From Gottfriedia solisilvae (GTDB lineage Bacteria; Bacillota; Bacilli; Bacillales; Bacillaceae_G), in the NCBI RefSeq assembly GCF_002128405.1, contig NZ_NETJ01000001.1, positions 1 to 64,000 on the forward strand: 64,000 nt of DNA, given 5' to 3'. A program made the translations under genes and the position numbers. The notes under the pieces are model-generated. The model was not told the origin of the DNA and did no database searches. It was given only the letters and a program-made list of their open reading frames with translations. Position 1 is the stretch's first letter; the number at the start of each line of letters is the position of its first letter. Positions 37,147 to 45,793 of this stretch are shown here, in pieces.

Positions 37147-38691
37147 TCATAATCCATATTTATTAATAGTATTGTTTCTCTCTGTTGATACCCCTTTAGA
37201 TGGAAATTCATACTCGTTTAAAACATTTGAATCCTGTAATGGTACACTATTTAAAGTTTGAAAATTCCATTCATTATTTATGTAGTTATTATTTAAATTC
37301 ATATTATCCATATTTTCTTGTTTTAAATAACCCTCACTCTCATGTGTTATATAATTTTGATTTCTATTAAAATCTCTAGAAAAATCAAAACGATTGTTAT
37401 AAGGGTTAGGTTGATAAGATTGTCCAAAATGACCAGATACCATTTGTTCATTAGTATTAGGATAATTAACTGCATTATTAAAATCTAAATTGTTTCTTAT
37501 TATATTACTCTTAGCATAATAATCAGGTTTACTTCCAGGGAAAGCATTATGAAAAATACTAGAAATAGAATGTCTTCTATACTCAATATAAGAAAATTTA
37601 TTTAAGAAATATACCATATCTTTTAAATATAATTTTAACTTATGTACCCAAATTTGATTGGAGTGATTTTCAATACTTTCAACATCATTAATAGATGCAA
37701 TTACTTGTGAAAGGATATCTTTTTCATAAGTAAATATCCAAGATTTTAAAATTTCTTGTTTAAATTGAGTGTCTTTTACATAACGTTTTGTAACTGATTT
37801 ACTCTCATTATGGCCCAAAAGGAATGCTAAAGTACTTTCATCATTTAATGACAATTGAAAGTGAGTACTTATTGAGTATCTAAACCCATGTGGGGTAAAA
37901 GAATCATTCAAATTCCAACCTAATTGAATACATATTTTATTAACAATACTATTGATATTCTTTTCACCTAATGGATTATTGTGTTCATTATAGAACAGCG
38001 GATCATTTCCACTAATATTTCTGTTTTGAATATGAAAATTAAGTACACTTAACAGAAATGGTGGAAGTGGAATAGTATTCACAACATGTTTTGCATTAAC
38101 AGTTCGTACAATTCTTCGTAATTGTCCTCTTTGAAAGTCTATATCGTTTACCTTCAAATTTATCATATTAGTGCAACGTAAACCTGTTAGCATTTGTGTC
38201 AAAACAATTGCTAATGTGTCTCTTTTTTCCATACTATCTAATTTTAATGCTTGGGATAATACTTTCCCTAACTCAATAACATTTAGACTGCGACTATGGG
38301 ATGACGACGGATCTAAATTAACCCGAATATGTTTAAATGGGTTACCTTCTATTATCCCAGCATTTACAAAAACATTAAATAATGATTTTAAACTATCAAT
38401 CATTCTTTTTATTGTGCTCGCAGAATAGAGATTGTTAATACTCATTTCCTCTTTCCACTTCTTCATCGTTTCAAAATTTACATTTTCAAGTGTAGGATTA
38501 ATTCCAATTTCATTTAGAAAATATAATAGTTTTTCCAGATCTTTCGAATATGCCTTTACTGTATTATCTTTCCAACTCATCCTCTCTCTCAACTGTTCAA
38601 ATGCTTCAATAATCAAACTGTTTGAGTTAATAATTTTACCTAATGGAATTTGTTTATAATCTTCCTTATTAAATTGGTGGCCTTTAAACAT
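37147..38691 (-). CDS. Tyrosine recombinase with long Asn-rich C-terminal extension
   Basis: A 514-residue phage-integrase-family protein. The core-binding domain (about 25-120) is followed by a catalytic domain with Arg in TGLRCTNMI, Lys in VNAKHVVN, HxxR in HGFRYSIS, His in LGHNESKS and Tyr in KRYVKD, so it should be active. After about residue 340 comes a segment unlike ordinary integrases, ending in roughly 100 residues very rich in Asn, Tyr, Gln and Ser that look disordered. AGGGAG precedes the ATG. It diverges from the winged-helix gene at 39079, with a terminator and a DnaA box between. It may integrate or resolve the element, separately from the dif recombinase. Confidence 0.8.
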   Translation of the reverse strand: MFKGHQFNKEDYKQIPLGKIINSNSLIIEAFEQLRERMSWKDNTVKAYSKDLEKLLYFLNEIGINPTLENVNFETMKKWKEEMSINNLYSASTIKRMIDSLKSLFNVFVNAGIIEGNPFKHIRVNLDPSSSHSRSLNVIELGKVLSQALKLDSMEKRDTLAIVLTQMLTGLRCTNMINLKVNDIDFQRGQLRRIVRTVNAKHVVNTIPLPPFLLSVLNFHIQNRNISGNDPLFYNEHNNPLGEKNINSIVNKICIQLGWNLNDSFTPHGFRYSISTHFQLSLNDESTLAFLLGHNESKSVTKRYVKDTQFKQEILKSWIFTYEKDILSQVIASINDVESIENHSNQIWVHKLKLYLKDMVYFLNKFSYIEYRRHSISSIFHNAFPGSKPDYYAKSNIIRNNLDFNNAVNYPNTNEQMVSGHFGQSYQPNPYNNRFDFSRDFNRNQNYITHESEGYLKQENMDNMNLNNNYINNEWNFQTLNSVPLQDSNVLNEYEFPSKGVSTERNNTINKYGL

Positions 38692-38814
38692 CTTGTACTA
38701 CTCCCTACTTCTTATATTTTGAAGTAAATAAATCTTGTTGTATTAATCTACTGGTAGAGTAACAGCATTTAATGTGTCGGTTTTTCAAAAAGAATATAAA
38801 ATCTAAAATAAAAG

Positions 38815-38853
38815 AAAAAAGATTGGAGAAAATTAATATCTCCAATCTTTTTT
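38815..38853. terminator. Strong bidirectional terminator between divergent genes
   Basis: Positions 38815-38829 pair perfectly with 38839-38853 (AAAAAAGATTGGAGA and its complement). A terminator between two divergent genes is odd; it may shield the origin-like region or mark a lost gene. Confidence 0.8.
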
Positions 38854-38877
38854 CTTTTTATCTACTATTCTCTCAAG

Positions 38878-38886
38878 TTATCCACA
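38878..38886 (+). promoter_or_regulatory. Perfect DnaA box (TTATCCACA)
   Basis: An exact 9-bp consensus DnaA site sits 190 bases upstream of the winged-helix gene. It is followed at 38955-38990 by an A-rich tract (AATACAAAAAATACAAAAA) that could be an unwinding element. A 9-mer can occur by chance, but the setting favours an origin. Confidence 0.55.
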
Positions 38887-39078
38887 TTGTTCGACTTTTT
38901 CCGTCATAGATTGAAATTGAAGTTATAAATATATATACTTAGTTCACACTTGGAAAATAATACAAAAAATACAAAAAAAATTCTCCATTTTTGTATCACA
39001 TGTAAATTTCCCTGTTAACCTATATAAAACTGATTCTTTAAGAATCTCAAAAAATTATTCGAAAGGAGCGTGAGGACA

Positions 39079-40116
39079 ATGGCAGAAAAAATGTATCGTA
39101 AACATGTTGAATCAATTCTATTAGATGCTAAAAAAGATCGTACATTAGATGTGTTTTTTGCTTTAGTTGAAATGGCTAACCAATTCAATTTACCAAAGGC
39201 TAATCCTCACGCTCCACAGGAGTATCTATTTACTGTAGAATCTGAAGTTCAAAGTCTATATAGTCTTTGCCAAGCAATCTGTAATCAAGTAGACCATTTT
39301 GATTTTGATAATAACCGCTCAACGATCCATTATGCTTTAAAAGATTTGGAAGACTTGGGTATTTTAGCATGCCATGAAGAACATGGCTACTACATGAAGG
39401 ATATGGAAGAAATGGTTAAGACAGGTAGCAAAGGTTATGTATACCTTCGACCAGTTTTCTTTACAGAGCATTTCTTTAAGATGAAAGTTACTCACCGTCG
39501 TTTATTCACTTACATGTGCTACGTATTAGATACAGGTGATGCAAACGCAAAATTCTTCAAAGAATATGGTGTTGACATCATTATCAATCTAGCAAAACAA
39601 GATAAATCTAAGAAATTAAACTGGCTATCAGTTTTACATACTGAAAATGTATATTATGCAAGAGCAGTTATTGCAGAGTTAATTGATACATATAAGCACA
39701 CTTTTGTATTAGATGAATCAAATGCTAGACGTGCAGATAAATTCACCCACAGAAAATCTCGTCATATCAAATCATACTTTGCATTCTTAGTATATCCAAT
39801 TCTTAAGAAAGAGCGTGTAACGGCTGAACAAAAGATGAAGGATCTAAAAGAACGTCATATGACTCTTGCAAATATGATTGAGGTATATGAAAAGGATTAT
39901 AAACTAAAAATGCCAACCGGAGTATTTAATATCCTAGTTAGCAAACTAGCAAAATATAGTCGTGCTGTTCATGAGCGTGTTATCCATACAATGTTCAATA
40001 AACTACATTCGGAAGATATCAAACCATATCTAAATGTAGCAGGATTAGAATGGGCTTTACCAAATTGGGCACCATTTATTACTTCAATTATCCGAACGAA
40101 AGTAGCAGAAATGTAA
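39079..40116 (+). CDS. Winged-helix DNA-binding protein, possible replication initiator
   Basis: A 345-residue basic protein. The start at 39079 has AAAGGAG and TGAGGA upstream. The N-terminal 120 residues look like a winged-helix module (RSTIHYALKDLEDLGILACHEEHGYYM), followed by a second helical domain (HRRLFTYMCYVLDTGD) and a basic stretch (RADKFTHRKSRHIKSYF). I cannot assign a named Rep family. The context favours replication initiation: a perfect DnaA box and AT-rich tract upstream, and two sets of direct repeats downstream. A transcription factor controlling the element is the main alternative. Confidence 0.6.
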   Translation: MAEKMYRKHVESILLDAKKDRTLDVFFALVEMANQFNLPKANPHAPQEYLFTVESEVQSLYSLCQAICNQVDHFDFDNNRSTIHYALKDLEDLGILACHEEHGYYMKDMEEMVKTGSKGYVYLRPVFFTEHFFKMKVTHRRLFTYMCYVLDTGDANAKFFKEYGVDIIINLAKQDKSKKLNWLSVLHTENVYYARAVIAELIDTYKHTFVLDESNARRADKFTHRKSRHIKSYFAFLVYPILKKERVTAEQKMKDLKERHMTLANMIEVYEKDYKLKMPTGVFNILVSKLAKYSRAVHERVIHTMFNKLHSEDIKPYLNVAGLEWALPNWAPFITSIIRTKVAEM

Positions 40117-40207
40117 CCTTAAGTCCCTATTTTTAAAAATAGAGCGATTTTAAGGTTATTCGAGTTTGTGTAAAATCCTATTCAAATATCTCAAGTGATC
40201 ACCTTAT

Positions 40208-40240
40208 GAGTCTCCAGTAACAGGAGGCTCTTTTTTTTTT
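40208..40240 (+). terminator. Terminator after winged-helix gene
   Basis: GAGTCTCC pairs with GGAGGCTC (one G-U), followed by ten T residues. Confidence 0.85.
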
Positions 40241-40359
40241 GAAGTCATTGTGTGAATGTGTGAAAAGATTTGTAATAACACCTTGATAATTTGATCATTT
40301 TTCAAAATTCACTCCAATTTTAGCAACCATCCGTTCGACATTGTTATATTTGGTGTGCG

Positions 40360-40456
40360 AGATTGTTTAATTAGTAGTTTTAGATTCTTTAATAAGGGGA
40401 TAAGGTACGTGTGAGATTCTTTATTATGTGAATAAAGCACGTAGTAGATTGTTAAA
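40360..40456. repeat. Four AGATTnTTwA direct repeats
   Basis: Copies start at 40360, 40382, 40414 and 40446 (AGATTGTTTA, AGATTCTTTA, AGATTCTTTA, AGATTGTTAA), spaced 22, 32 and 32 bases. They lie in a 719-base gene-free stretch with no coding potential, beside the iteron-like set at 40514. Confidence 0.6.
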
Positions 40457-40513
40457 ATCAAGAGTCCTCCAATTCCGCATGGTTGTAAGGTGGATCTCGA
40501 TTTTCAAATTCCC

Positions 40514-40590
40514 ATGTATGTTGGTCTTTTTATATGTATGTTAGTCATTTATTATGTATGTTAATTTACTATGTATATAAGTCATATAAG
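40514..40590. repeat. Iteron-like tandem repeats, ATGTATGTTAGTC type
   Basis: Four units begin at 40514, 40534, 40554 and 40571 (ATGTATGTTGGTC, ATGTATGTTAGTC, ATGTATGTTAATT, ATGTATATAAGTC), with periods of 20, 20 and 17 bases. This is the form and size of plasmid iterons, and it lies downstream of the candidate initiator gene. The remaining gene-free sequence to 40835 shows nothing else clear. Confidence 0.65.
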
Positions 40591-40835
40591 GATAGACGCA
40601 CTTTGAGGACTTTAGAAGAAAAGTGTAAAAATGTAGTTAATTCATTCTAACAGGATACAGTCGTCTTGCAAATAAAAAAACACCTATCATAATTATATAA
40701 AAAAGTAAGTAGATCATTTTAATTTTACGAATTGTTTATTATTTAAATAAATATTGTTAATATAATATCTATAGTTTAATACCTCTAATCATTTCAGTAC
40801 AATAATGATAGACATCTTATGAATGGAGCGATTAC

Positions 40836-41579
40836 ATGCCCGAAATTCAATTTGGTAATACAACAATTGAATACACCTTAAATATAGTTAAAAACGATGG
40901 ACAATTCCCCTCTGATGAGATCAGTATTGTCGTTGAATGGTTAGATGGAGTTACTGTTACTACCACAGATAGATTAACTATCAATGAAATTGAAAGTATG
41001 TTGTATAAAAAGGCAAAGTGGATTTTAGATAAATGGGAAGCGGTTAATGAGATTGTTGAAGCACCTCCCCACCGAGAATTTATTTCAGGTGAGAAACTTC
41101 CTTACTGTGGTAAAAATTATAAAATAAAAGTTTTACAAAATAACAAATTAAATTCTATTTCAATTAATTTTTTACAAGGAAAATTTCTTATAGAAACGCC
41201 ATTTAATCCAAAAACTACTGAACACAATGAACAGGTCAAAGAAAGAATTATTAAATGGTATATAACTCATGCCCAGTCGAAAGCAATTGATAGAGCAAAT
41301 TATTATTCACAATTGATGGGCGTTACTCCAAAAAGTATCAAAGTTAAAACGCAGCATATGCGTTGGGGTACATGTACTCCTAGTGGTAATATTTATCTTA
41401 ATTGGAGATTATTCATGGCCCCTATTTCAGTCATTGATTATGTTATCGTTCATGAATTAGCACATCTTAAATACCCTAATCATTCAAAAGATTATTGGAG
41501 TTTTGTTCAAACTATATTACCTAATTACGAAGAGAAAAAAGATTGGTTAAGAAAGAATGGTCCATTACTAACGTTATAA
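40836..41579 (+). CDS. YgjP-like metallopeptidase (M48/DUF45)
   Basis: A 247-residue cytoplasmic zinc metallopeptidase-like protein. The zinc motif is HELAHLKYPNHSKDYW: the HExxH-type helix has H-E-L-A-H, then the downstream His. It is preceded by MRWGTCTPSGNIYLNWRL, characteristic of the YgjP/DUF45 family. This family is often encoded beside type I restriction subunits, and here hsdR lies convergently 42 bases away. Its role is unclear; turnover of restriction subunits is a common proposal, which remains inference. GGAGCG precedes the ATG. Confidence 0.8.
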   Translation: MPEIQFGNTTIEYTLNIVKNDGQFPSDEISIVVEWLDGVTVTTTDRLTINEIESMLYKKAKWILDKWEAVNEIVEAPPHREFISGEKLPYCGKNYKIKVLQNNKLNSISINFLQGKFLIETPFNPKTTEHNEQVKERIIKWYITHAQSKAIDRANYYSQLMGVTPKSIKVKTQHMRWGTCTPSGNIYLNWRLFMAPISVIDYVIVHELAHLKYPNHSKDYWSFVQTILPNYEEKKDWLRKNGPLLTL

Positions 41580-41623
41580 AAGAAGTAGAGATAGAAGTAA
41601 CAACTTCTATCTCTACTTCTTTT
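41578..41623. terminator. Perfect 21-bp bidirectional terminator between ygjP-like gene and hsdR
   Basis: 41578-41598 pairs exactly with 41603-41623 around AACA. It overlaps the stops of both convergent genes. Confidence 0.92.
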
Positions 41624-44543
41624 ATTTTTCTCTGTTAATTATAGTCAACTCTAATATCTGTTGTGCCAATAGATCTAATTTCTCACGAGGTGCCTTCGCT
41701 TTACGCAATATGCCCTTTATTTCTGCTCTTGCTTGTCGTTTAAGGTCTTCCTTGTCAGAAATCCCTTCATCTATTAAGTATTCTGATAAAGACTCATTAA
41801 TTGTATCAGTAGTTTCTTTAACTTTTTCATTGTCTTCATAAGAGTTGGTCCATTCTAATTGTAAAAGTTGAAATATAGGACGCGTTTTACTAGTTAATCC
41901 ATCTGATTCTTTATCACTATTTTGCTTACGAACTTCTTCAATTACTTGTTCTAGTTCCCAAGCCAATTGTGCATCATTAATACGTTTTTCTCGATGCCTA
42001 TTAATTAACTCTTCTAATCTTTCTTTTAGTGATGAATAAAAGACTGGGTTTTCTTTCATTTTCACTTTTATTTCATGGCGAATAGCATGTTCCATTTCAG
42101 AAGCCTTCGCTTGATCATTAGTCATGCCTTTAACCTTGTAGTCAAAGTTCTTTTCAAAGATACTAATAGGTTTGTGTAAGGACTCTACATCTATACTAAT
42201 AATATAATCCTCTATTAACTTACGTACCTTTTCTCCGCAATCAGAAATATCAAGTTTTTCATCCCGGTAACGATTTTTGGCGTATTGTCTTAGTTTTCCC
42301 AGAAATTTCAAATCTTCTCGATATGGAGCAGCAACTGGATTTGGCATAATCATATCCATACTTTCAGAAAATCGCTTAAAATGTTTCTCAAATTGATGAC
42401 GAACATCTTCAGGCTCAAGTATCTTAATACAATCCTCAATGTTATTCTTGTTCACCTTATCAAAGAAACGCATTGCTGAACAATGTCTTGTCTCAAGTCT
42501 TGGTATTTCTGCTGAGATATTTGTAAGTGCTCCTTCAACATCAGTTGAAGTGAAGATTGCTAATGCTTTCTTTAAGAATAATGAAACTCCATAATAATCA
42601 ACAATTAATCCATAAGTCTTTTTATCATAGGTCCTGTTGGTACGTGCAATCGCTTGAAGTAGATTATGTTCTTTTAATGGCTTATCTAAATACATTACTT
42701 GTTCAATTGGTGCATCGAAGCCTGTTAAGAGCATGTCACATACAATAATAAATGACAATCCATCTTCTTTTAGTGGTTTTTTAAATCGTTCAATAAAGGC
42801 TTTTTGTTGTTCTTTAGTAGTATGATATTTTTTCATTTTTTCCGAATCATTGTTGTTGCCTGAAAAGATCACAACCGATTCCGGACCATTTAATTCATCA
42901 AGTATCTCTTTATATAACACAGCAGTTTCTCGATTTATTGCTACTATCTGGGCCTTAAAGCCGTTCGGTTGAATATAATTTTCATAGTGCTGAATAATAT
43001 CTAAACACACCTGACGAATTCGTTGTGATGAACCTATAATTGACTCTTCGTTTGCATAACGTTTCTTAATACGTTCTCTGTCTTCTTCTGAATAGTCAAT
43101 GAATACTCGGTCAAAAATAGCATCAAGACTCTCACCTTCAACCCTTAGTTCCGGTAAGCGAGATTCATAGAATATAGGTAATGTAGCACCATCATCTACC
43201 GCCTGTTGGATACTGTAGGTATCTATATAAGGTCCGAATGTTTGTAATGTAGAACGATCTTCTTTGTCAATTGGTGTACCAGTAAACCCTAAATATATAG
43301 CGTTAGGTAAAGCAGTTCGCATGTTCATTGCAAGACCAGCATATTGTGTTCGATGTGATTCATCGACCATTACAATAATATTAGAAGCATCATTTAAAAC
43401 TTCAAGTCCAAGTTCTTCTGCACTTTCTTGAAACTTTTGGACAGTTGTCATAATCGTGTCACCATTAGCATGAGTTAGAAAATCTCTTAATTGAACAACT
43501 TTTGATGCTTGTTTAGGATTAGGAAATCCACATCTTCTAAATGTCTTTGTAATTTGATCATCTAGATCAGTTCGATCTGTAACAATTACTATTGATGGTT
43601 TGTTTAACTGTTTAAGTCGGCGAATTTTCGTAGCAAGATAAACCATTGTTAAAGACTTACCGCTGCCTTGAGTTGCCCAGATAACTCCACCTTTATCTTC
43701 ATTAAGAATTCGATTAATTGTCTTATTTGTTGCTCGAAATTGTTGATAACGAGACACCTTTTTGATTGTGCGTCCATTTTCAACTTCATATACAACAAAA
43801 TTTCGAATCATATCAAGCAGGTTTTCTTTCGTCAACATGCCTGCAACAAGGATATCTTGAGGAGTTGAATTACTACCCACATCATTTTTCAGTAATGGAT
43901 AAGTATCTTTCCATTCCCCATAGTGACGAGCCTTTGATCCGATCGAACCAAATTTTGCTTGGACATCACAACATGCGATCATTACATGGTTGTACCAAAA
44001 TAATTTTTCAACATCTCTTTGATACCGGGTTAACTGACTTATTGCACGACTGATTGGTTCAGTTACTGTTGCACTTTTACATTCGATTACAGCAATCGGT
44101 AAACCATTAATAAAAACAATAACATCAGGTATGATAGTTTCTGATGGACCATTTATATGAAATTGATTTACTACCAGGAATTCATTGTTAGCAATATCTT
44201 CAAAATCAATTAAACGAACAGTTTGATTTTTCTTTCCTTGACCTAAATCCTGTGGGACAGATATTGCATTTACTAGATATCCAAATAATGCCTCATTATT
44301 TTCCATCAAACTTGGTGCATCTAAGTGAGTAATAGAACGTATTACTTTATGAATGTTATTATCATCGATCCATGGATTTAATCGTTTCACTGATTGACCT
44401 AATCTTTTTTCCAAAACTACATCACTTTTTGAAGTACGCTCACTTTCAAGAGAACCCCCGTGGAGATAGGTGTATCCATAAGACTCTAGTTGATGTATTA
44501 TTTTATATTCAACTGGGCGTTCCTTTGCCCATTCTAGTGTCAT
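41622..44543 (-). CDS. hsdR: HsdR, type I restriction endonuclease motor subunit
   Basis: A 973-residue subunit that translocates and cuts DNA lacking the host methylation. The N-terminal PD-(D/E)xK nuclease is seen as PDVIVFINGLPIAVIECKS (near residues 140-158). SF2 helicase motifs follow: Walker A ATQGSGKSLT, the DESH box VDESHRTQ, GFTGTPI and, in the second RecA lobe, the motif VI region around QAIARTNR. A helical C-terminus binds the methylase. The start codon shares one base with the hsdS stop (TAATG). It is last in an hsdM-hsdS-hsdR operon and looks intact. Confidence 0.95.
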   Translation of the reverse strand: MTLEWAKERPVEYKIIHQLESYGYTYLHGGSLESERTSKSDVVLEKRLGQSVKRLNPWIDDNNIHKVIRSITHLDAPSLMENNEALFGYLVNAISVPQDLGQGKKNQTVRLIDFEDIANNEFLVVNQFHINGPSETIIPDVIVFINGLPIAVIECKSATVTEPISRAISQLTRYQRDVEKLFWYNHVMIACCDVQAKFGSIGSKARHYGEWKDTYPLLKNDVGSNSTPQDILVAGMLTKENLLDMIRNFVVYEVENGRTIKKVSRYQQFRATNKTINRILNEDKGGVIWATQGSGKSLTMVYLATKIRRLKQLNKPSIVIVTDRTDLDDQITKTFRRCGFPNPKQASKVVQLRDFLTHANGDTIMTTVQKFQESAEELGLEVLNDASNIIVMVDESHRTQYAGLAMNMRTALPNAIYLGFTGTPIDKEDRSTLQTFGPYIDTYSIQQAVDDGATLPIFYESRLPELRVEGESLDAIFDRVFIDYSEEDRERIKKRYANEESIIGSSQRIRQVCLDIIQHYENYIQPNGFKAQIVAINRETAVLYKEILDELNGPESVVIFSGNNNDSEKMKKYHTTKEQQKAFIERFKKPLKEDGLSFIIVCDMLLTGFDAPIEQVMYLDKPLKEHNLLQAIARTNRTYDKKTYGLIVDYYGVSLFLKKALAIFTSTDVEGALTNISAEIPRLETRHCSAMRFFDKVNKNNIEDCIKILEPEDVRHQFEKHFKRFSESMDMIMPNPVAAPYREDLKFLGKLRQYAKNRYRDEKLDISDCGEKVRKLIEDYIISIDVESLHKPISIFEKNFDYKVKGMTNDQAKASEMEHAIRHEIKVKMKENPVFYSSLKERLEELINRHREKRINDAQLAWELEQVIEEVRKQNSDKESDGLTSKTRPIFQLLQLEWTNSYEDNEKVKETTDTINESLSEYLIDEGISDKEDLKRQARAEIKGILRKAKAPREKLDLLAQQILELTIINREK

Positions 44544-45793
44544 TACTTAAACACCCCCTCTTGTTCTACAATGTTTACCCTAACTTTTCCGGTTAGCAAA
44601 TCCTTCATGAGTCCTTTTTTTATTAATATTAATTGACTTAAATATTGTTGTTCAAAATCTAACTTATCAACAATACTATCTAAAATAGTTACAATCTTAG
44701 ATTGTTCCTCTATAGGAGGGATTGGCAACTTCATCTCACGTAATATTGGCATACCTACTATATTCTTTATTGTCGAGCCATGTGACATATCTAATAATTT
44801 GGATTGATAAGAATCAGAAATTAATAAGTAGTTTAAATATTCAGGTGTAATTATTTTTTGATCGCACCTAATTCTAAGTAATGCTTGATTTATTATCCCT
44901 TCTGGTGCATTAAAAGGTACAATTGCCACTCTACCAACAGTTCCAGAACAACTAATAAGCAGATCTTTAGGTTTAATCTTAAAGTTTTCCATCTCATTAA
45001 ATTTTTCCTCTGAAATGAAATACCTAAATTTATTGAAATCATTGTAAATAGCATGTTGTTGTTCGTATATGGAATAGCCAGTTTGGACGAAAATCTCTTT
45101 CTTAAGGGCACCACCAAATGGTCCTCTTCTTAAACCTTCTTTCGGTAATGTAATATTTTGCAAACTATCTACTTCCCAATTTTTAGGTATTTCACCAATC
45201 TCTGTTTTCTTAAACTTTGTTTGGCTAATACCTTTTGTGAATAATACCTGCATCATACTTTTTTTAACCGTTTCAGTTTGAGCAATTATGGCCTCTGTAT
45301 ACTCAATGGCTTGATCTACAGTTGAAAGAATTGCGGCAATTTTTCTTTGGTTTTTTAAATCTGGAACCCATAATTCTAATTCATTTAATTGCTCTAATCT
45401 TATTCCTTTTACGGTTGTTCCTGATGATATACTCTCTAGAAAACTTTTGCTTTTAATAATTGAATATAACAAAAACATTGGATCTACTTTATCATTTGGA
45501 ATTAGTGCTTTTAAATCTTGATTAATTGCCATATCAACTTTATTCAAAAACGCCCTTCCTACACCAATTCTAGTAGCAATTATTACGTTACCTTTAGGAA
45601 TAATATTAGTGGAACTATTTTTAACGGCTATATTTGTAATATATTCTTGAGTTTCTACCAATACATTTGAATTCATATCTTTCACTGTTGCCCAAGGTAT
45701 GTCGCCGTTATAATAGGAATCGTTCTCCCTTGATGGAGTACCTCCTCCAATTATCTTTTTAACTAAATCCTTTACCTTTTTCCACTCACTCAT
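44543..45793 (-). CDS. hsdS: HsdS, type I specificity subunit
   Basis: A 416-residue subunit with two target-recognition domains and two conserved helical spacers. The first TRD spans about residues 1-150. The first spacer contains LKNQRKIAAILSTVDQAIEYTEAIIAQTE. The second TRD begins near GEIPKNWEVDSLQ, and the second spacer contains PPIEEQSKIVTILDSI. It would set a bipartite recognition sequence that cannot be read from the protein. It overlaps hsdM by 8 bases and hsdR by 1. No frameshift is seen. Confidence 0.94.
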   Translation of the reverse strand: MSEWKKVKDLVKKIIGGGTPSRENDSYYNGDIPWATVKDMNSNVLVETQEYITNIAVKNSSTNIIPKGNVIIATRIGVGRAFLNKVDMAINQDLKALIPNDKVDPMFLLYSIIKSKSFLESISSGTTVKGIRLEQLNELELWVPDLKNQRKIAAILSTVDQAIEYTEAIIAQTETVKKSMMQVLFTKGISQTKFKKTEIGEIPKNWEVDSLQNITLPKEGLRRGPFGGALKKEIFVQTGYSIYEQQHAIYNDFNKFRYFISEEKFNEMENFKIKPKDLLISCSGTVGRVAIVPFNAPEGIINQALLRIRCDQKIITPEYLNYLLISDSYQSKLLDMSHGSTIKNIVGMPILREMKLPIPPIEEQSKIVTILDSIVDKLDFEQQYLSQLILIKKGLMKDLLTGKVRVNIVEQEGVFK

